Positions 22,951-33,806 of a DNA stretch of 64,000 bases are shown here, piece by piece. How positions within the stretch are numbered: position 1 is the stretch's first letter; each line of letters opens with the position of its first letter. This DNA is from Chrysemys picta bellii (Eukaryota > Chordata > Testudines > Emydidae), in the NCBI RefSeq assembly GCF_011386835.1, contig NC_088795.1, positions 121,227,434-121,291,433 of the forward strand, given 5' to 3'. The notes under the pieces were generated by a model, which was given only the letters and a program-made list of their open reading frames with translations, did no database searches and was not told the origin of the DNA. The translations under genes and the position numbers were made by a program.

Positions 22951-23960
22951 ATGGAGCTCCTGTGCTCGGAGCAGGTAATAGAGGTCTTACTTGGCAGCAG
23001 AAAGCCCTCCACGAGGGCCACATATCTGGTGAAATGGAAGAGGTTCACTTGCTGGCGTGACCAGCATCATACGCCCCCACTCCAGGTGCCATTACCTCTT
23101 ATTCTGGAGTACCTTCTGCACCTGAAACAGCAAGGCCTGGCAGTGTCATCTGTAAAGGGACATCTAGTGGCTATCTCGGCTTTCCACCCCGGAATCTCTT
23201 CACCAACCCCATGGTTGGACGGTTCCTCAAGGTTCAGGACTGGCTACATCCCCAGATTAGACAGCTGGTTCCTGCGTGGGACCTTAACTTGGTCCTCTCC
23301 AGGCTAATGGGGCCCTCATTTCAGCCGCTGGCGACTTGCTCCCTTCTCTACCTATCGTGGAAGGTAGCCTTCCTAATTGCCATCACATCAGCAAGAAGGG
23401 TGTCTGAGTTAAAGACCCTTACCTCCAACTCACCTTATAGTTTTCCACAAGGACAAGGTGCAGCTCAGACCTCACCGCCTTTCTCCCTAAGATGGTATCA
23501 CATTTCCATATCAGCCAAGACATATTCCTGCCTGTTTTTTATCCAGAGCCTCATACCAGTAGCCGTGAGCAGAGGCTGCACTCCTTGGATGTTCGGCAAG
23601 CATTAGTCTTCTATATCGAACGCACCAAGCTGTTCAGGAAATCGAACCAGTTGTTCATAGTGATGGTTGACCGCATGAAAAGCTTACCGGTCTCATATCA
23701 AAGAATATCTTCCTGGATCATGTCCTGCATCTGCACATGCTACGAGCTGGCCAAGACACCAGCCCTGGCACTTATGGCACACTCCACAAGGGCACAGGTC
23801 TCATCAGTGACATTCCTGGCGCAGGTCCTGATCCAAAAAATTTAAAGAGCAGCAACTTGGTCCTTGGTGCATATGTTCACCTCTCATTATGCCATTGTCC
23901 AGCATGCTCGAGATGATGCAGCCTTCGGCAGAGTGGTGCTCCAATCTGCAATTCCATAAC
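22951..23960 (+). pseudogene. DIRS tyrosine recombinase remnant
   Basis: The core-binding domain begins near 22950 with a RKPSTRATYLVKWKRFTCW segment, followed by EYLLHLKQQGLAVSSVKGHL. After a frameshift near 23210 the catalytic domain shows SARRVSEL (23388-23408; first catalytic Arg), then, after another shift near 23450-23490, AHSTRA (23777-23794; His-x-x-Arg). An in-frame TAA at 23843-23845 precedes the likely nucleophile Tyr in FTSHY (TAT at 23888-23890). In intact DIRS elements this enzyme integrates circular cDNA. Here frameshifts and the stop before the Tyr make it nonfunctional. Confidence 0.82.
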
Positions 23961-24039
23961 TCCGACCCTACCACCTAGGAAAGGCTTGGGAGTCACCTAA
24001 TTGGAATCAATATGAGCAATCACTCGAAGAAGAAAAAAT

Positions 24040-24345
24040 GGTTACTCACCTTCTCGTAACTGTTGTTCTTCGAGATGTGTTGCTCATGTCAATTCCAGAC
24101 CCACCCGCCTTCCCCTCTGTTGGGGTAACCAGCAGGAAGGAACTGAGGAGGCACTGGGTTGGCAGGATAATATATTGAGCACCATAAAGGCACCACTCCA
24201 GGGGGCTCCACAGCCGACCCAACGGGTGCTGCTAGGGGAAAAACTTTCCAACGATTGTGCACGCGATGTGCACACACCTAATTGGAATGGATCTGAGCAA
24301 CACATCTCAAAGAACAACAGTTACGAGAAGGTGAGTAACCATTTT
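24040..24345 (-). repeat. DIRS right terminal region with own inverted ends
   Basis: The inverted counterpart of the left terminus occupies about 24128-24283. It is itself bracketed by a 47-bp inverted repeat: 24040-24086 (ggttactcaccttctcgtaa onward) and 24294-24340 (reading outward in reverse complement, with very few mismatches). A second partial copy of the terminus (cacctaattggaatcaatat) lies just inside, at about 23995-24015. Such nested inverted and internal-complementary structure is expected of DIRS ends, which prime circular cDNA formation. Confidence 0.75.
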
Positions 24346-25393
24346 TTTCTCCAGAAAGACAGGAGAAGGAAAGGAATAGATAATAGAACTGAGAAATGGG
24401 CAAATAAATCTTATTTTTTGGAGGACAAAGGTACTGTATTCAAGTTCACTAATGACCTGTACAACTGCATGAAGAAGCCAAAGAGACATTATCAGAAAAA
24501 TAAAAACAACAAATATCCTTTCAGTAGTTATCAGCAACACTAGGGCCATGCAGAGTGTATTTTAATTAAATGCTTGTGTTATGTCTCTTGCTTGAGGACA
24601 TTGATGAAAGCTATTGCTCAGGAATAAAGGGGGCAGCAAAAATTTTCTTGGTATATAAGTAGTTTTGTGATTCCAGCTTAGGCCCCAGTCTAACAAACAC
24701 ATACATGCTTAGCTTAATGGTGAGTAATCCCTTTGAAGTCAATGGGGCTACTCATATTCTTATGGTAATGCACATGGTGAAGTGTTGCAGGATCAGGGCC
24801 TTATTTTCTTGGATTTCAGACTTGATGCGAAAGGACCAAATCCCAGTCTACAATTACACAAGAGTAAGGGGTGTGTTAGCCACTCACTGCCCCCTAACTC
24901 AGCACCACATTGGTTTGAGCCCTACTGAGAATGGGCAGGTTTGGTGTGAAAGGGAGCTAGATGGGTTCTGTATCTCTTCTGCAGGACTGTAATGCAGAGA
25001 ATATTAAGAGCGCAGGGACCTCTTGCAAATGAGCCTGCAGCTTCTGCAAGGGGCCCTACTCAAATCCCCTGTTCCTCTGGGTGTGTTGTGCCCACAGAAT
25101 ATCATGCAACCCCATGGAGCTGTGTGGGAAGACAGGGGAACCAAAGTCCAGGTTCCCTAACATAGCTTTCCCCTAAAGGGCAATATTTACCTGGTTTGGG
25201 GGAGTCACTGAGAAGGTCTCTCTTCTTCCCTGCAGTCCCCATAGGAGAAGTGAATCTCCATCCTGGTGACTCCAGCTTCTCCCAGCTGATGCATCTATTT
25301 CAGCATTGTCAGATGGGAGCTCAACCTGTGGACTGCATGGCTTTTTCAGTATTCACAATCGGCCTGTCAGTCAGCTTCCCTACTTGGATGTTG
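24346..25393. other. intergenic, nothing recognised
   Basis: No gene was seen. At 24731-24750 there is a ctttgaagtcaatggggcta motif that belongs to a recurring short old repeat also present at 27.13, 55.37, 58.90 and 60.37 kb. Confidence 0.4.
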
Positions 25394-25398
25394 CAAAG

Positions 25399-26088
25399 TG
25401 TAATTGTGTGGACTCACCCCTGCGGCGCCTCCGGCTGGTCATCTCAGGGAATCAGCTCCTCCAGCCTTGGAGCGCCCTCTGCAGGCCGGTGATCTGCCTT
25501 GCCGCTGATGCTGTGTCCCTCCCAGGACCCCGGTGCCCCTTTCTCTGGGGTGCTGCCCCTCTGGCAGTAACCCCCAATCTCAGGGTCTCCCCTCCCAGGG
25601 GAACTCCCACCCCCATCCCCACCTTGCCTCAGTGTAAGGCTACTGCCAGTCACCAACTAGCCTCCATTCCCTGGGGCAGACTGCAGTGTATGCCACTCAT
25701 CACTGCCAAGGGGGTTTTGGACCTGCTGCCTTTGCCTACCCCTGGGCTGCCCTCTGCAACCCAAGTGCCCCGTTGGCCTTACCCTAGGCCTGCAGCCTGG
25801 GGCTTTCCTAGGCCGGAGCTCCCCGGCTCCCTTGGCCTTTCCCCAGCTCCACTCTAAGCACTTGGTTAAGCACCCTGCAGCCAGGCCCTTCTCTCTCTGA
25901 ACACAGAGAGAGACTGTCTGCTTGAGCTCCTGGCTCAAGCCTTTATAGGGCCAGCTGGGCCCTGATTGGGGCGTGGCCCCAGTTGAGCCCGCTTCCTCCC
26001 AATCATCCCAGCTTTTCCACTGCCACAGACCTCCCCCAGGGCTGTTTTAAGCCTTTCCAGGCAGGAGCGGGGTGACCACCCTGCTACA
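25399..26088 (-). mobile_element. solo LTR (endogenous retrovirus or LTR element)
   Basis: 690 bp flanked by the exact 5-bp duplication CAAAG (25394-25398 and 26089-26093). In minus orientation it starts TGTAGCAGGGTGG and ends CAATTACA, giving the TG...CA termini of LTRs. A TATA-like CCCTATAAAG lies on the minus strand at 25941-25950, which supports that orientation. The sequence is GC-rich (U3-like). No internal coding region is attached, so it is a solo LTR left by recombination between two LTRs. Confidence 0.82.
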
Positions 26089-26093
26089 CAAAG

Positions 26094-26667
26094 GTACTGT
26101 CTTGGCTGACAGAATCCCATGCTGCTCTGGCTGTCATCAATATCTGTTGTCAGGGTGGGGGTGGAGACCCATGAGAGAGGTGTTTGGAGGTCAGATAGGG
26201 TGCCTTTGTCTGGGTTTTTCTCTTGAGCTCCACAGTTGCACAGCACAGCCAGAACACATGAGAGCAGCTGACTTCAGAATAGGATTTGGCCTTTAAGAAT
26301 TTAGGATGAAGTAATCCACAAGGAGTTCCTTTCCACCTGTCCTCAACACACCTCTTTATCCTAAAGCTTAGATATTGATTTGTCACATGAAGTTGTGCCT
26401 ATTAAACCATCAATCCGTTCATCTTCAGCAGGTGGGTGGCACTCTATAGTTCCAATGCCAGGCTCAGAACTGTCTTTTCTGTTAATAACAAACCCAGATT
26501 TTACCCACTGAATATTTCCATTAGTCATAGCTGTCCTTAAATAAGCAAGTGGGTAGAATTGCAGACGTCACCCTTTTTACTCCTTCACATGTTTTAGGTG
26601 AAGATTGCCTTTACAACATTACTCAAAGCTTAATACTCATCTTTGTTTGGAGAATGGCTAATAACTA
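26094..26667. other. intergenic, nothing recognised
   Basis: No gene or bounded element was recognised. Confidence 0.4.
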
Positions 26668-26800
26668 AATTCATAGATTCTAAGGCCAGGTTGGACCCTT
26701 GTGATCATCTAGTCGGAGCTCCTGTATAACACTGGCCAAAGAACTTTCCCAAAATAATTCCTAGAGCTGATCTTTTGTTTTGGTAAATTTGCACATGACC
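26668..26800 (-). repeat. old CR1/L3-like 3' fragment
   Basis: It starts with attcatagattctaaggcca, the tail end of a CR1/L3-type LINE in minus orientation, followed by ggttggacccttgtgatcat and a ctcctgtataacactggcc stretch. It is the same kind of fragment as the one split by the hAT at 13.86 kb. No coding part remains. Confidence 0.6.
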
Positions 26801-26856
26801 GTGCTCGATATCTGAGCTTCTGACAACTATGAGAAAGGCTTAAGTCTTACCTAAGA

Positions 26857-26989
26857 AAGTGTTTTTTAAACCTGTGGACAGCAGACCCCAGGGGGTCCAC
26901 AGACTAAGTCTAAGATTTCCAAAGGAATCCTCAACTCCATCTGAAAATGTTTAGGGGTCCGCAAATGAAAAAAAGGCTGAAAACCACTG
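26857..26989. mobile_element. short hAT-type MITE remnant
   Basis: About 133 bp. The left end AAGTGTTTTTTAAACC and right end GAAAACCACTG (reverse complement CAGTGGTTTTC) are degraded hAT-type termini. The 8-bp flanks ACCTAAGA (26849-26856) and ATCTAAGG (26990-26997) agree at six positions. The interior has the gggggtccacagac and aggggtccgcaaatg wording common in old hAT MITEs. Confidence 0.6.
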
Positions 26990-26997
26990 ATCTAAGG

Positions 26998-27382
26998 TAA
27001 TGTAATCTTTTCTGTTTATATGTTTTTGTCTGCCTTGTTCAGGTTGTTGAGTCCATACCAGGCTTTAAAACTGTTGTTTGTTTTTTATACTGACTATTAA
27101 AAAGATATGGAGGGCCTAATCCAAAGCCCATTGAGGTCAATGGAAAGGCACACAACAGTGCCATCACATTGTTAGCAGAGTACAAATAATAATATGGGAG
27201 ACAATTTTAGATGACATTTCTGGTTCCAAACACACCAACCAACAAAAATGTATGGCCAGAAAATACAATATAGCTATATAAAAGAAAAAAAGTAGGGCCA
27301 CAATGGACTAAACTATATGCAATTGCTGCTACTGTATTTGTCACCTAAATAACATGGAGATGATCCTTGTATAGATAAATAA
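26998..27382. other. intergenic, nothing recognised
   Basis: AT-rich. A gcccattgaggtcaatgg motif at about 27127-27144 belongs to the recurring short repeat noted elsewhere. No gene was seen. Confidence 0.4.
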
Positions 27383-27666
27383 GGGCATGTCTGCACTTAC
27401 CTCTGGAGTGATCGATCCAGCGGGGGTCAATTTATCGAATCTAGTGAAGATGCGATAAATCGACTGCCGAGCACTCTCCTGTTGACTCCGGTACTCCACC
27501 GGAGCGAGAAGGATAGGCGGAGTCGACGGGGAGCATCAGCAGTCGACCTACTGCAGTGAAGACACCGCGATAAGTAGATCTAAGTACGTCGACTTCAGCT
27601 TACGTTATTCATGTAGCTGAAGTTGCGTAACTTAGATTGATTCCCCCCTCCAGTGTAGATCTGCCT
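27383..27666. mobile_element. MITE with GGGCATGTCT terminus
   Basis: About 284 bp starting GGGCATGTCTGCACTT after TAA, with an opposite end of AGTGTAGATCTGCCT, an imperfect inverted match. The interior is rich in CpG and GTCGAC-like motifs (tcgacttcagc, gtcgacctac). It is related to the copy at 53.2 kb. TAA next to the terminus would fit a PIF/Harbinger-type 3-bp target, but the right flank does not confirm it, so the superfamily is open. Confidence 0.6.
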
Positions 27667-28913
27667 CAGATATGTAGATATGTTGCCATTTCTCGATAAT
27701 GGATCTTGCCTCAGATATTTTGCTTTCCTTATATGTGCACATCTCAGAGCAACTTTTTGCCCACCAATTGCAAATAGTTTAGTATTTTTAAATTTTTCTT
27801 CTTGGAATTGCAGCATTTTTTGTTTACATGTAACATGCTTATTAGTAAAGTGAAATACACACTGCAAAGTGGCTTCCATTCATGTATGCACTCTCAAACA
27901 TGGGGTTCTTCAAAAGTTAAATTAAGGTTCCCAAACACAACATTTTGTTACATTTTATTTAAACTTGCTAAATTATACCCCACTTTTAAAAGGGCTGTGA
28001 GTCTGTTATGGTTACAAAATTCAAACATGCAATAGTTTTGAATTCTTACTTAAATTTTACCCATACTCCAAGCCACAGCTACTCAGAACTTTACAATGAT
28101 AGCTGAAGCTGAGGTAGAAATCAAGACCTCAGCAAGACAGTGACTGTCTCTTTCATTACATGCATGTGCAGCCTCTAGCACAATGGGGCACCGCGAGGTT
28201 GGTTTGAGATAGAATCGTGCAAGTAACTTGTGTGTGGTGCTTAAAATACCTTCTCAGTTTTTGTTGTACCATGTTCTGCCATCAGTATTTTTGAATACAG
28301 CACTACGAGGCCTGGATATCTGACCAAAGATGTTTTGGGGTAGAGCCCAGGGCCATGTAGACACAACAGTTGTGTGCGAGGTACTTAACTCCATTGTATA
28401 TGTCGATAGAGCCACTTTTTGTGCTGTGTATGTGTTGATCTGAGACCAAGCCCTCAGTACCCAAAGGGCACTGGTTATACTACCTAATTTGGGAGTGAAT
28501 TGCCATTGTGTTATTTCAACTATTGTGAACAGGACTTGTGTACTTACTCCCACAACTTCCGAATTGACTTATTTGGACTAGCCAAGGCTCTGGCTCTGTG
28601 TGTTTAAAAATGTCATTTACACTTAGTCTGCAACAGGCAGCAGGGTTTTATTCTTTCATTCAATAGTACATGCAATGTCGTTTCCACCTTCCTAATCTAT
28701 GAATCTGTGGAAAAAGTAAGGGCTGAGAATATTAAGAATAAATCAGACAGGGCTAAATTCTGTGCTGACGTGTAACCCAGATGACCTCATAGGGGTCCAT
28801 AAAGTGTCACTGCTGAAATTGGCCCATGAGGTTTATTAAAATGTAGGTTAGAGAGAGAATATTTTCCCTAACTCCACCTATGGAAATCTCACAAACAGCC
28901 TGAAGGACTAGTC
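27667..28913. other. intergenic, nothing recognised
   Basis: No gene was recognised. A short ctctagcacaatggggcacc at about 28173-28192 resembles the tail of an old LINE repeat also seen at 29370 and 42430. Confidence 0.4.
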
Positions 28914-29100
28914 CAGGGGTGGGCAACATGTGGTCCACAGGCCACATGCAGCCCATCAAGGTAAGCTGATTGTGGGCTGTGAGACATTTTGCTGATGGTG
29001 ACCATCCGCAGGCATGGCCCCCCGCAGCTCCCAGTGACCACGGTTTGCTGTTCCCGGACAATGGGAGCTGCGGGAAGCGGCGGACCGCAGGGACACACAT
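28914..29100. mobile_element. truncated hAT-type element
   Basis: It begins CAGGGGTGGGCAACATG, the same terminus as the complete hAT at 13864, followed by a GC-rich interior (ccgcagctcccagtgaccac, then a gggagctgcgggaagcgg segment). The opposite terminus and a matching target copy were not found, so only the left part remains and the right boundary is approximate. Confidence 0.65.
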
Positions 29101-30354
29101 GAAATGTTCCTGCTTTGACAAAACACCATATTTTGATGAAAATACATTGCATTGAAAAAGGTCTGGCCAGTTTTACCTATTAAAATTGTTTAATATCAAT
29201 GTTGTAATGCACCAAGGATCTGAGAGATGGACAGAGAAAAAATTAAACACACAAAGCCAAATAAAGATCCCTTTCACTTTGCTCCTGTATCCCATATTTG
29301 GTAGCAATCCGTTGGAGTTTTCCCAGAAGGAGGAGTGAACGCAACGCCTTTGACTCTGTTTTTGTGCAGTATCTAGCACAGTGGGGCTTTAGGTACCTCT
29401 CCAACACAAATAATAACTAATAATAAGAATCAGCCTGTGAACTGCTGATGCACTGAGGATTGTGTGGTAAAATTAAACTGTATATTTAAAGTCAAATAAA
29501 ATGCGTGCAATTTAAAACAATTATGCTTTTATACTTTTCAAAGGGAAGTTATTGTAACCCTCTGCGGTCCTGTAAAGGGGATTAAAACACCTTTTGTATA
29601 GACTATTGGTGTTCTATTGTGTCTCAGTAAGAGAAGGCATTTCACAGTGTACGTGAGCAGCTAGTTCTTGCTATACTTCAGAGTACCTCAGAAATACAAG
29701 GTAGTCACCTAATTACAGAGCAGGTACAGTGTTATTAGGGAAACTTAGTTCAATAATGGAACCATAATTATGTATGAAGATCGCTCTGAGAAACACTTAA
29801 TTGCCTCACTTAATGCTAACAACTTATAGCTCCAGCGTGCTGGTGAGTGATGAAAGCAGCTGTTCCCCACACATTTATTTATGGTGGGATATACGAAATC
29901 TGTGCTTGGACGTAAATTGTGGAAAAGAACGTAATATGTCTTTGTTTTGTTTTTTGATTTAAAGCTCATAGATGCTCTTTGGAGAAACACCTTTTAAGGC
30001 TAGATCCACAAAGGCATTTAGATACCTAACTACCCTTTAGAACCTCAGAACCCCTGCTCAACTGCCACCTAATCCTGTTGGCACCTAAATTCATAGATGT
30101 TTAAAATTCTGCTGGTAAGCATCCACAGATGCTTTTTACCAAACTGGGTCCCCCCAAAAACAGCCAAGGAGGAGCCCCACTCCGCACTTGCAGCACTCAC
30201 CCAGGATGTGGGAAATCTAGAAGTCTCCATTTTGCCTAATATGGAGCCCATATTTGAATTCTGGTCTTCTACCTCCTATCTGAATGGCCTATACAGATGA
30301 GTTTCTCACAAGCCCTCCTTTTGACACTGTTCTACTTTGTATGAAATATTTAAA
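29101..30354. other. intergenic, nothing recognised
   Basis: Ordinary sequence with no gene. The part around 30000-30110 has repeated acctaactaccc and cacctaa wording suggestive of an old interspersed repeat, unclassified. Confidence 0.35.
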
Positions 30355-30599
30355 TATCCATTGGAGCAGGGTCTGGAACCTGGGTCTCGCAGGTGAGTGC
30401 TCTCTAACCAATAGGCTAGAGAGTCATTTTCCCTCTCTCTCTCACTCTGGCCCAATGAATTATTTACCAAGAAACACATTTTCTTACTGAAAACAGATTT
30501 TCAGTAAACAAACAACTTCAAATATTATTTTGTTTAAAATTTCGGTAAGAAAATAAAAAGGTTCATATTAAATCCTGCAAAATTTCAAGATTTTTTCCT
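30355..30599 (+). repeat. unclassified SINE-like repeat, diverged
   Basis: Contains gaacctgggtctcgcaggtg followed by a ctctaaccaataggctagag stretch, then a T/A-rich part with ttttcagtaaac. The same combination occurs in the better-preserved copy near 46.5-46.95 kb, which has tRNA-like promoter wording. Boundaries are approximate. Confidence 0.4.
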
Positions 30600-30781
30600 G
30601 AAACCTATTTCCCAATTTTTCAGCAAGATGTAACAATGTGCATGATATATTGTGCGTGAGAATAAAGTCACAGAGCTCAGCAATAAGTTGTGCTGTGTCA
30701 TCATCAGGGATACTGTTCCTGACAGCTTGTATTCCATCTGTATGTGGGATATTTGTGTAGAGAGCCTCTACATCCACCACC
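30600..30781 (-). pseudogene. Penelope RT fragment, inverted
   Basis: The minus strand encodes VVDVEALYTNIPHTDGIQAV, the palm-domain motif of Penelope reverse transcriptases (DxxxLYTNIPH), followed by about 20 more recognisable residues before similarity fades. At about 30781 it abuts, head to head, the plus-strand 3' half of a Penelope element. One inverted insertion event or later rearrangement would explain this. Confidence 0.75.
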
Positions 30782-31945
30782 GTACAAATAAGCGATGGCC
30801 ACGTTAACACCACCCTATACCGAAAACCCACCGACCGCTACGCCTACCTTCATGCCTCCAGCTTCCACCCCGGTCACACCACATGATCCATCGTCTACAG
30901 CCAAGCACTGAGGTACAATCGCATCTGCTCCAACCCCTCAGACAGAGACCAACACCTACAAGATCTTCACCAAGCATTCTCAAAACTACGATACCCACAC
31001 AAGGAAATAAAGAAACAAATCAACAGAGCCAGACATGTACCCAGAAGCCTCCTGCTACAAGACAGGCCCAGAAGAGAAACCAACAGAACTCCACTGGCCA
31101 TCACCTACAGTCCTCAGCTTTAACCTCTCCAACGCATCATCAGTGATCTACAATCCATCCTGGACAATGATCCCTCACTTTCACAGACCTTGGGAGGCAG
31201 GCCAGTCCTCGCCCACAGACAACCTGCCAACCTTAAGCATATTCTCACCAGCAACCACGCACCGCACCATAACAACTCTAACTCAGGAACCAACCCATGC
31301 AACAAACCTCGATGCCAACCCTGCCCGCATATCTACACCAGCAACACCATCACAGGACCTAACCAGATCAGCTACAACATCACCGGCTCATTCACCTGCA
31401 CGTCCACCAATGTTATATATGCCATCATATGCCAGCAATGCCCCTCTGCTATGTACATTGGCCAAACTGGACAGTCACTACGCAAGAGGATAAATGGACA
31501 CAAGTCAGATATCAGGAATGGCAATATACAAAAACCTGTAGGAGAACACTTCAACCTCCCTGGCCACACAATAGCAGATGTAAAGGTAGCCATCTTACAG
31601 CAAAAAACTTCAGGACCAGACTCCAAAGAGAAACTGCTGAGCTCCAGTTCATTTGCAAATTTGACACCATCAGATCAGGATTAAACAAAGACTGTGAATG
31701 GCTATCCAACTACAGAAACAGTTTCTCCTCCCTTGGTGTTCACACCTCAACTGCTAGCAGAGCACCTCACCCTCCCTGATTGAACTAACCTCGTTATCTC
31801 CACACTGATTTATACCTGCCTCTGGAGATTTCCATTACTTGCATCTGAAGAAGTGAGGTTCTTACCCACGAAAGGGGCAGGAGGCTTATGCTCCCAGTAC
31901 TTCTGTTAGTCTCAAAGGTGCCACAGGACTCTCTGTTGCTTTTTC
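30782..31945 (+). pseudogene. Penelope-like element 3' half with GIY-YIG domain
   Basis: The homologue of the copy at 6.03-8.05 kb. It starts with the TTLYRKPTD region at about 30806. In-frame stops are TGA at 30884-30886 (CGA in the sister copy, a typical CpG decay) and TAA at 31121-31123. The cysteine motif (CNKPRCQPC) is at about 31300, and the GIY-YIG endonuclease (VIYAI, MYIGQTGQSLRKRINGHKSDI, GEHFN) at about 31410-31555, retaining the seven bases lost in the other copy. A single-base shift near 31610 breaks the C-terminus, which ends near 31779. The terminal part (31845-31945) has a hammerhead-like core. Confidence 0.85.
31845..31893 (+). ncRNA. hammerhead-like core with 10-bp insertion
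   Basis: CTGAAGA at 31845-31851 fits the CUGANGA core. Stem II is GTGAGG/CCCAC-like, and GAAA is at 31870-31873. About ten extra bases (ggggcaggag) then precede GC-TTAT-GC and TC (to 31893). The insertion lengthens stem III and would probably disrupt the minimal fold. Confidence 0.45.
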
Positions 31946-33801
31946 CAAGTTTGAGCAGCTCTTCATAGGGATGTACATCCCTATGTCAAGTCTCTGCTCC
32001 AAAGCATAGGGGCACTAGAGCTGTTCAAAGAAAAAGTCATCAGAATTTTTTAACATGGGCAAAACAATGTAGTTTCTTAGTCTCATTCTTGGAAATGGCT
32101 GAATCCTTTCTGCTAAAATTTTCCAGAAAAAAATCAGACTGAGCTAGATGCCGAGCATACAAAATTTCAGCTCAGATGATTAAAGTTTGGCAAAGTTATA
32201 AGCCACTAAAAATAGGGTTATATAATGGGAAGCATAAGGCAACCTTAATAATAGGTGGCACTACCAGCCTTACCTATTGTTCTGTTTTATATAGGTTCTT
32301 GGATTCAGCCTAGTGGTTACATGGGCCACTCTGGACAGTTCTATGACAAATGGGGTAAGATGCAGTCTTCCTGACAGTCACAGGCAGATTTTTTTAGTAT
32401 CATGGAGTCCAATTGGAGTAAAAGGCTGCAGATCAAATTAACAATTTGAGGACACATGTCATGTCACATGTTCGTTTTGGAGACAATTCAGGGCTTCATC
32501 ATATCATTATGTGTTATATGTTTAGACAAGCTTTAAAGGTCAAAAGAACCTTAGGGATGAAATTTGAAACCCAAAATACTTTTAGAAAAGATAAAGATGA
32601 ATGAAAAATTGTCATTACTAAAATGAGCCAGTCTGTAGATTTCCTTTCTTTCTACCAATTAGTGAATGCATAGTGGTGTGAGCTAAATTGCAGAGACAGG
32701 TGCTTTGTAGGTGAGTTTCTCCTCCTCTTCCCCCACCATATGTGTACCCTTAAGCTACTGATTGTAAGACTCTTATTACATCTGGGTCATTGGGCAAGAT
32801 GCTCCTCACTTACTTTCAATTTCTCTAAAGCCTTGAATTTGTTCATGTTCTCAAGAAAACCATAATGCCAGCCATCAAAATAACAGAGAGAGAGCAATGA
32901 GACAGAGAAGGGAATGAGCCTTATAACAAAAATAATAGGCAGGAAATGAGAAATAAGGGTAATAAAGATCTGGATTCCATAAATTATTGGCTTTTAACTG
33001 AGGCAATTCTGGCCTCGGAGAGTGAGTCAGAAGAAAGAGTACATAATAAGAACAGCAAATCTGACAGAGATTGAATCAGAAAGTGAAGTCACATTAGAAA
33101 CTGAGGCTGGCACATATGGAGGAAGCAGAAAGTAGGCAGGAATTGTTGACAGATTGCATAAAATATCTAAGTGACACAATGAATGTTAGTGGACTGATGA
33201 AAGGTGAAGAGCTCTTAAGTAAGGTAGTTCACGCCATCAGCATTTAACTGTAAGCAAACACAATGTTCAGGTTTTAATTTCTGGATTTAGAGATGTGATG
33301 GAACCTGCATAAATATTTCAGGAGTCTTGATTTCATGGTACGACACGTGCAATCAGCAGTTCTCAAGCAACAATGCACATGTATTTATATAGTTTTGTCT
33401 ATATTACACTTTAGCTCTTTCATGTGCATTTTTCCATTCCCTTAAAACATGTTCTTGACAGTGACATTGTTTTCTCAACTATCTGTGGTGTATCTTCCTG
33501 ACTGTACACATGCTTGTGCTGTGCTCCTTTAACACAATATTTATTCAAAAAAAGCAAATTTAGGAAAAAAAATCTGACCCCAATTCTTGATTCTGGCCAA
33601 ACTGTGCTTGCTGAAGGGAGGGGGCAAAAGGTAGTTTTACACCACCTTTGCACTCCCCCATTCCTGTGGCCACCAGTTGGCTGGTTCAGTACAGTAGCAG
33701 TGTGGCTATGCAGTTACCCAGGGTGTCCCCCAGCATGGCCCCGGCACCAGCTGCTATGAAGAAAAGGTGGTGTAGAGATGGTTCTGCTGGCTCTGCACAA
33801 C
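31946..33801. other. intergenic, nothing recognised
   Basis: AT-rich, no gene. Only short chance frames. No bounded repeat was identified. Confidence 0.4.
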
Positions 33802-33806
33802 CTAGG

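Larger units (their letters stand above)
16870..24345 (+). mobile_element. DIRS-type tyrosine-recombinase retrotransposon
   Basis: A roughly 7.5-kb decayed element (about 6 kb without a nested CR1). Order on plus: left terminal repeat, gag-like region (17243-19500), RT and RNase H (19785-22560, interrupted by a CR1 at about 19998-21418), tyrosine recombinase (22951-23960), then an inverted copy of the left terminus. DIRS elements integrate by a tyrosine recombinase rather than an integrase, make no target duplication and have inverted termini. All these traits fit. Every ORF carries frameshifts or stops, so the element is dead. Outer boundaries are approximate. Confidence 0.87.

Noticed and set aside
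24175..24543. 122-codon plus-strand frame
   Set aside because: It spans the DIRS terminal repeat into flanking DNA, so it is chimeric and not a gene.
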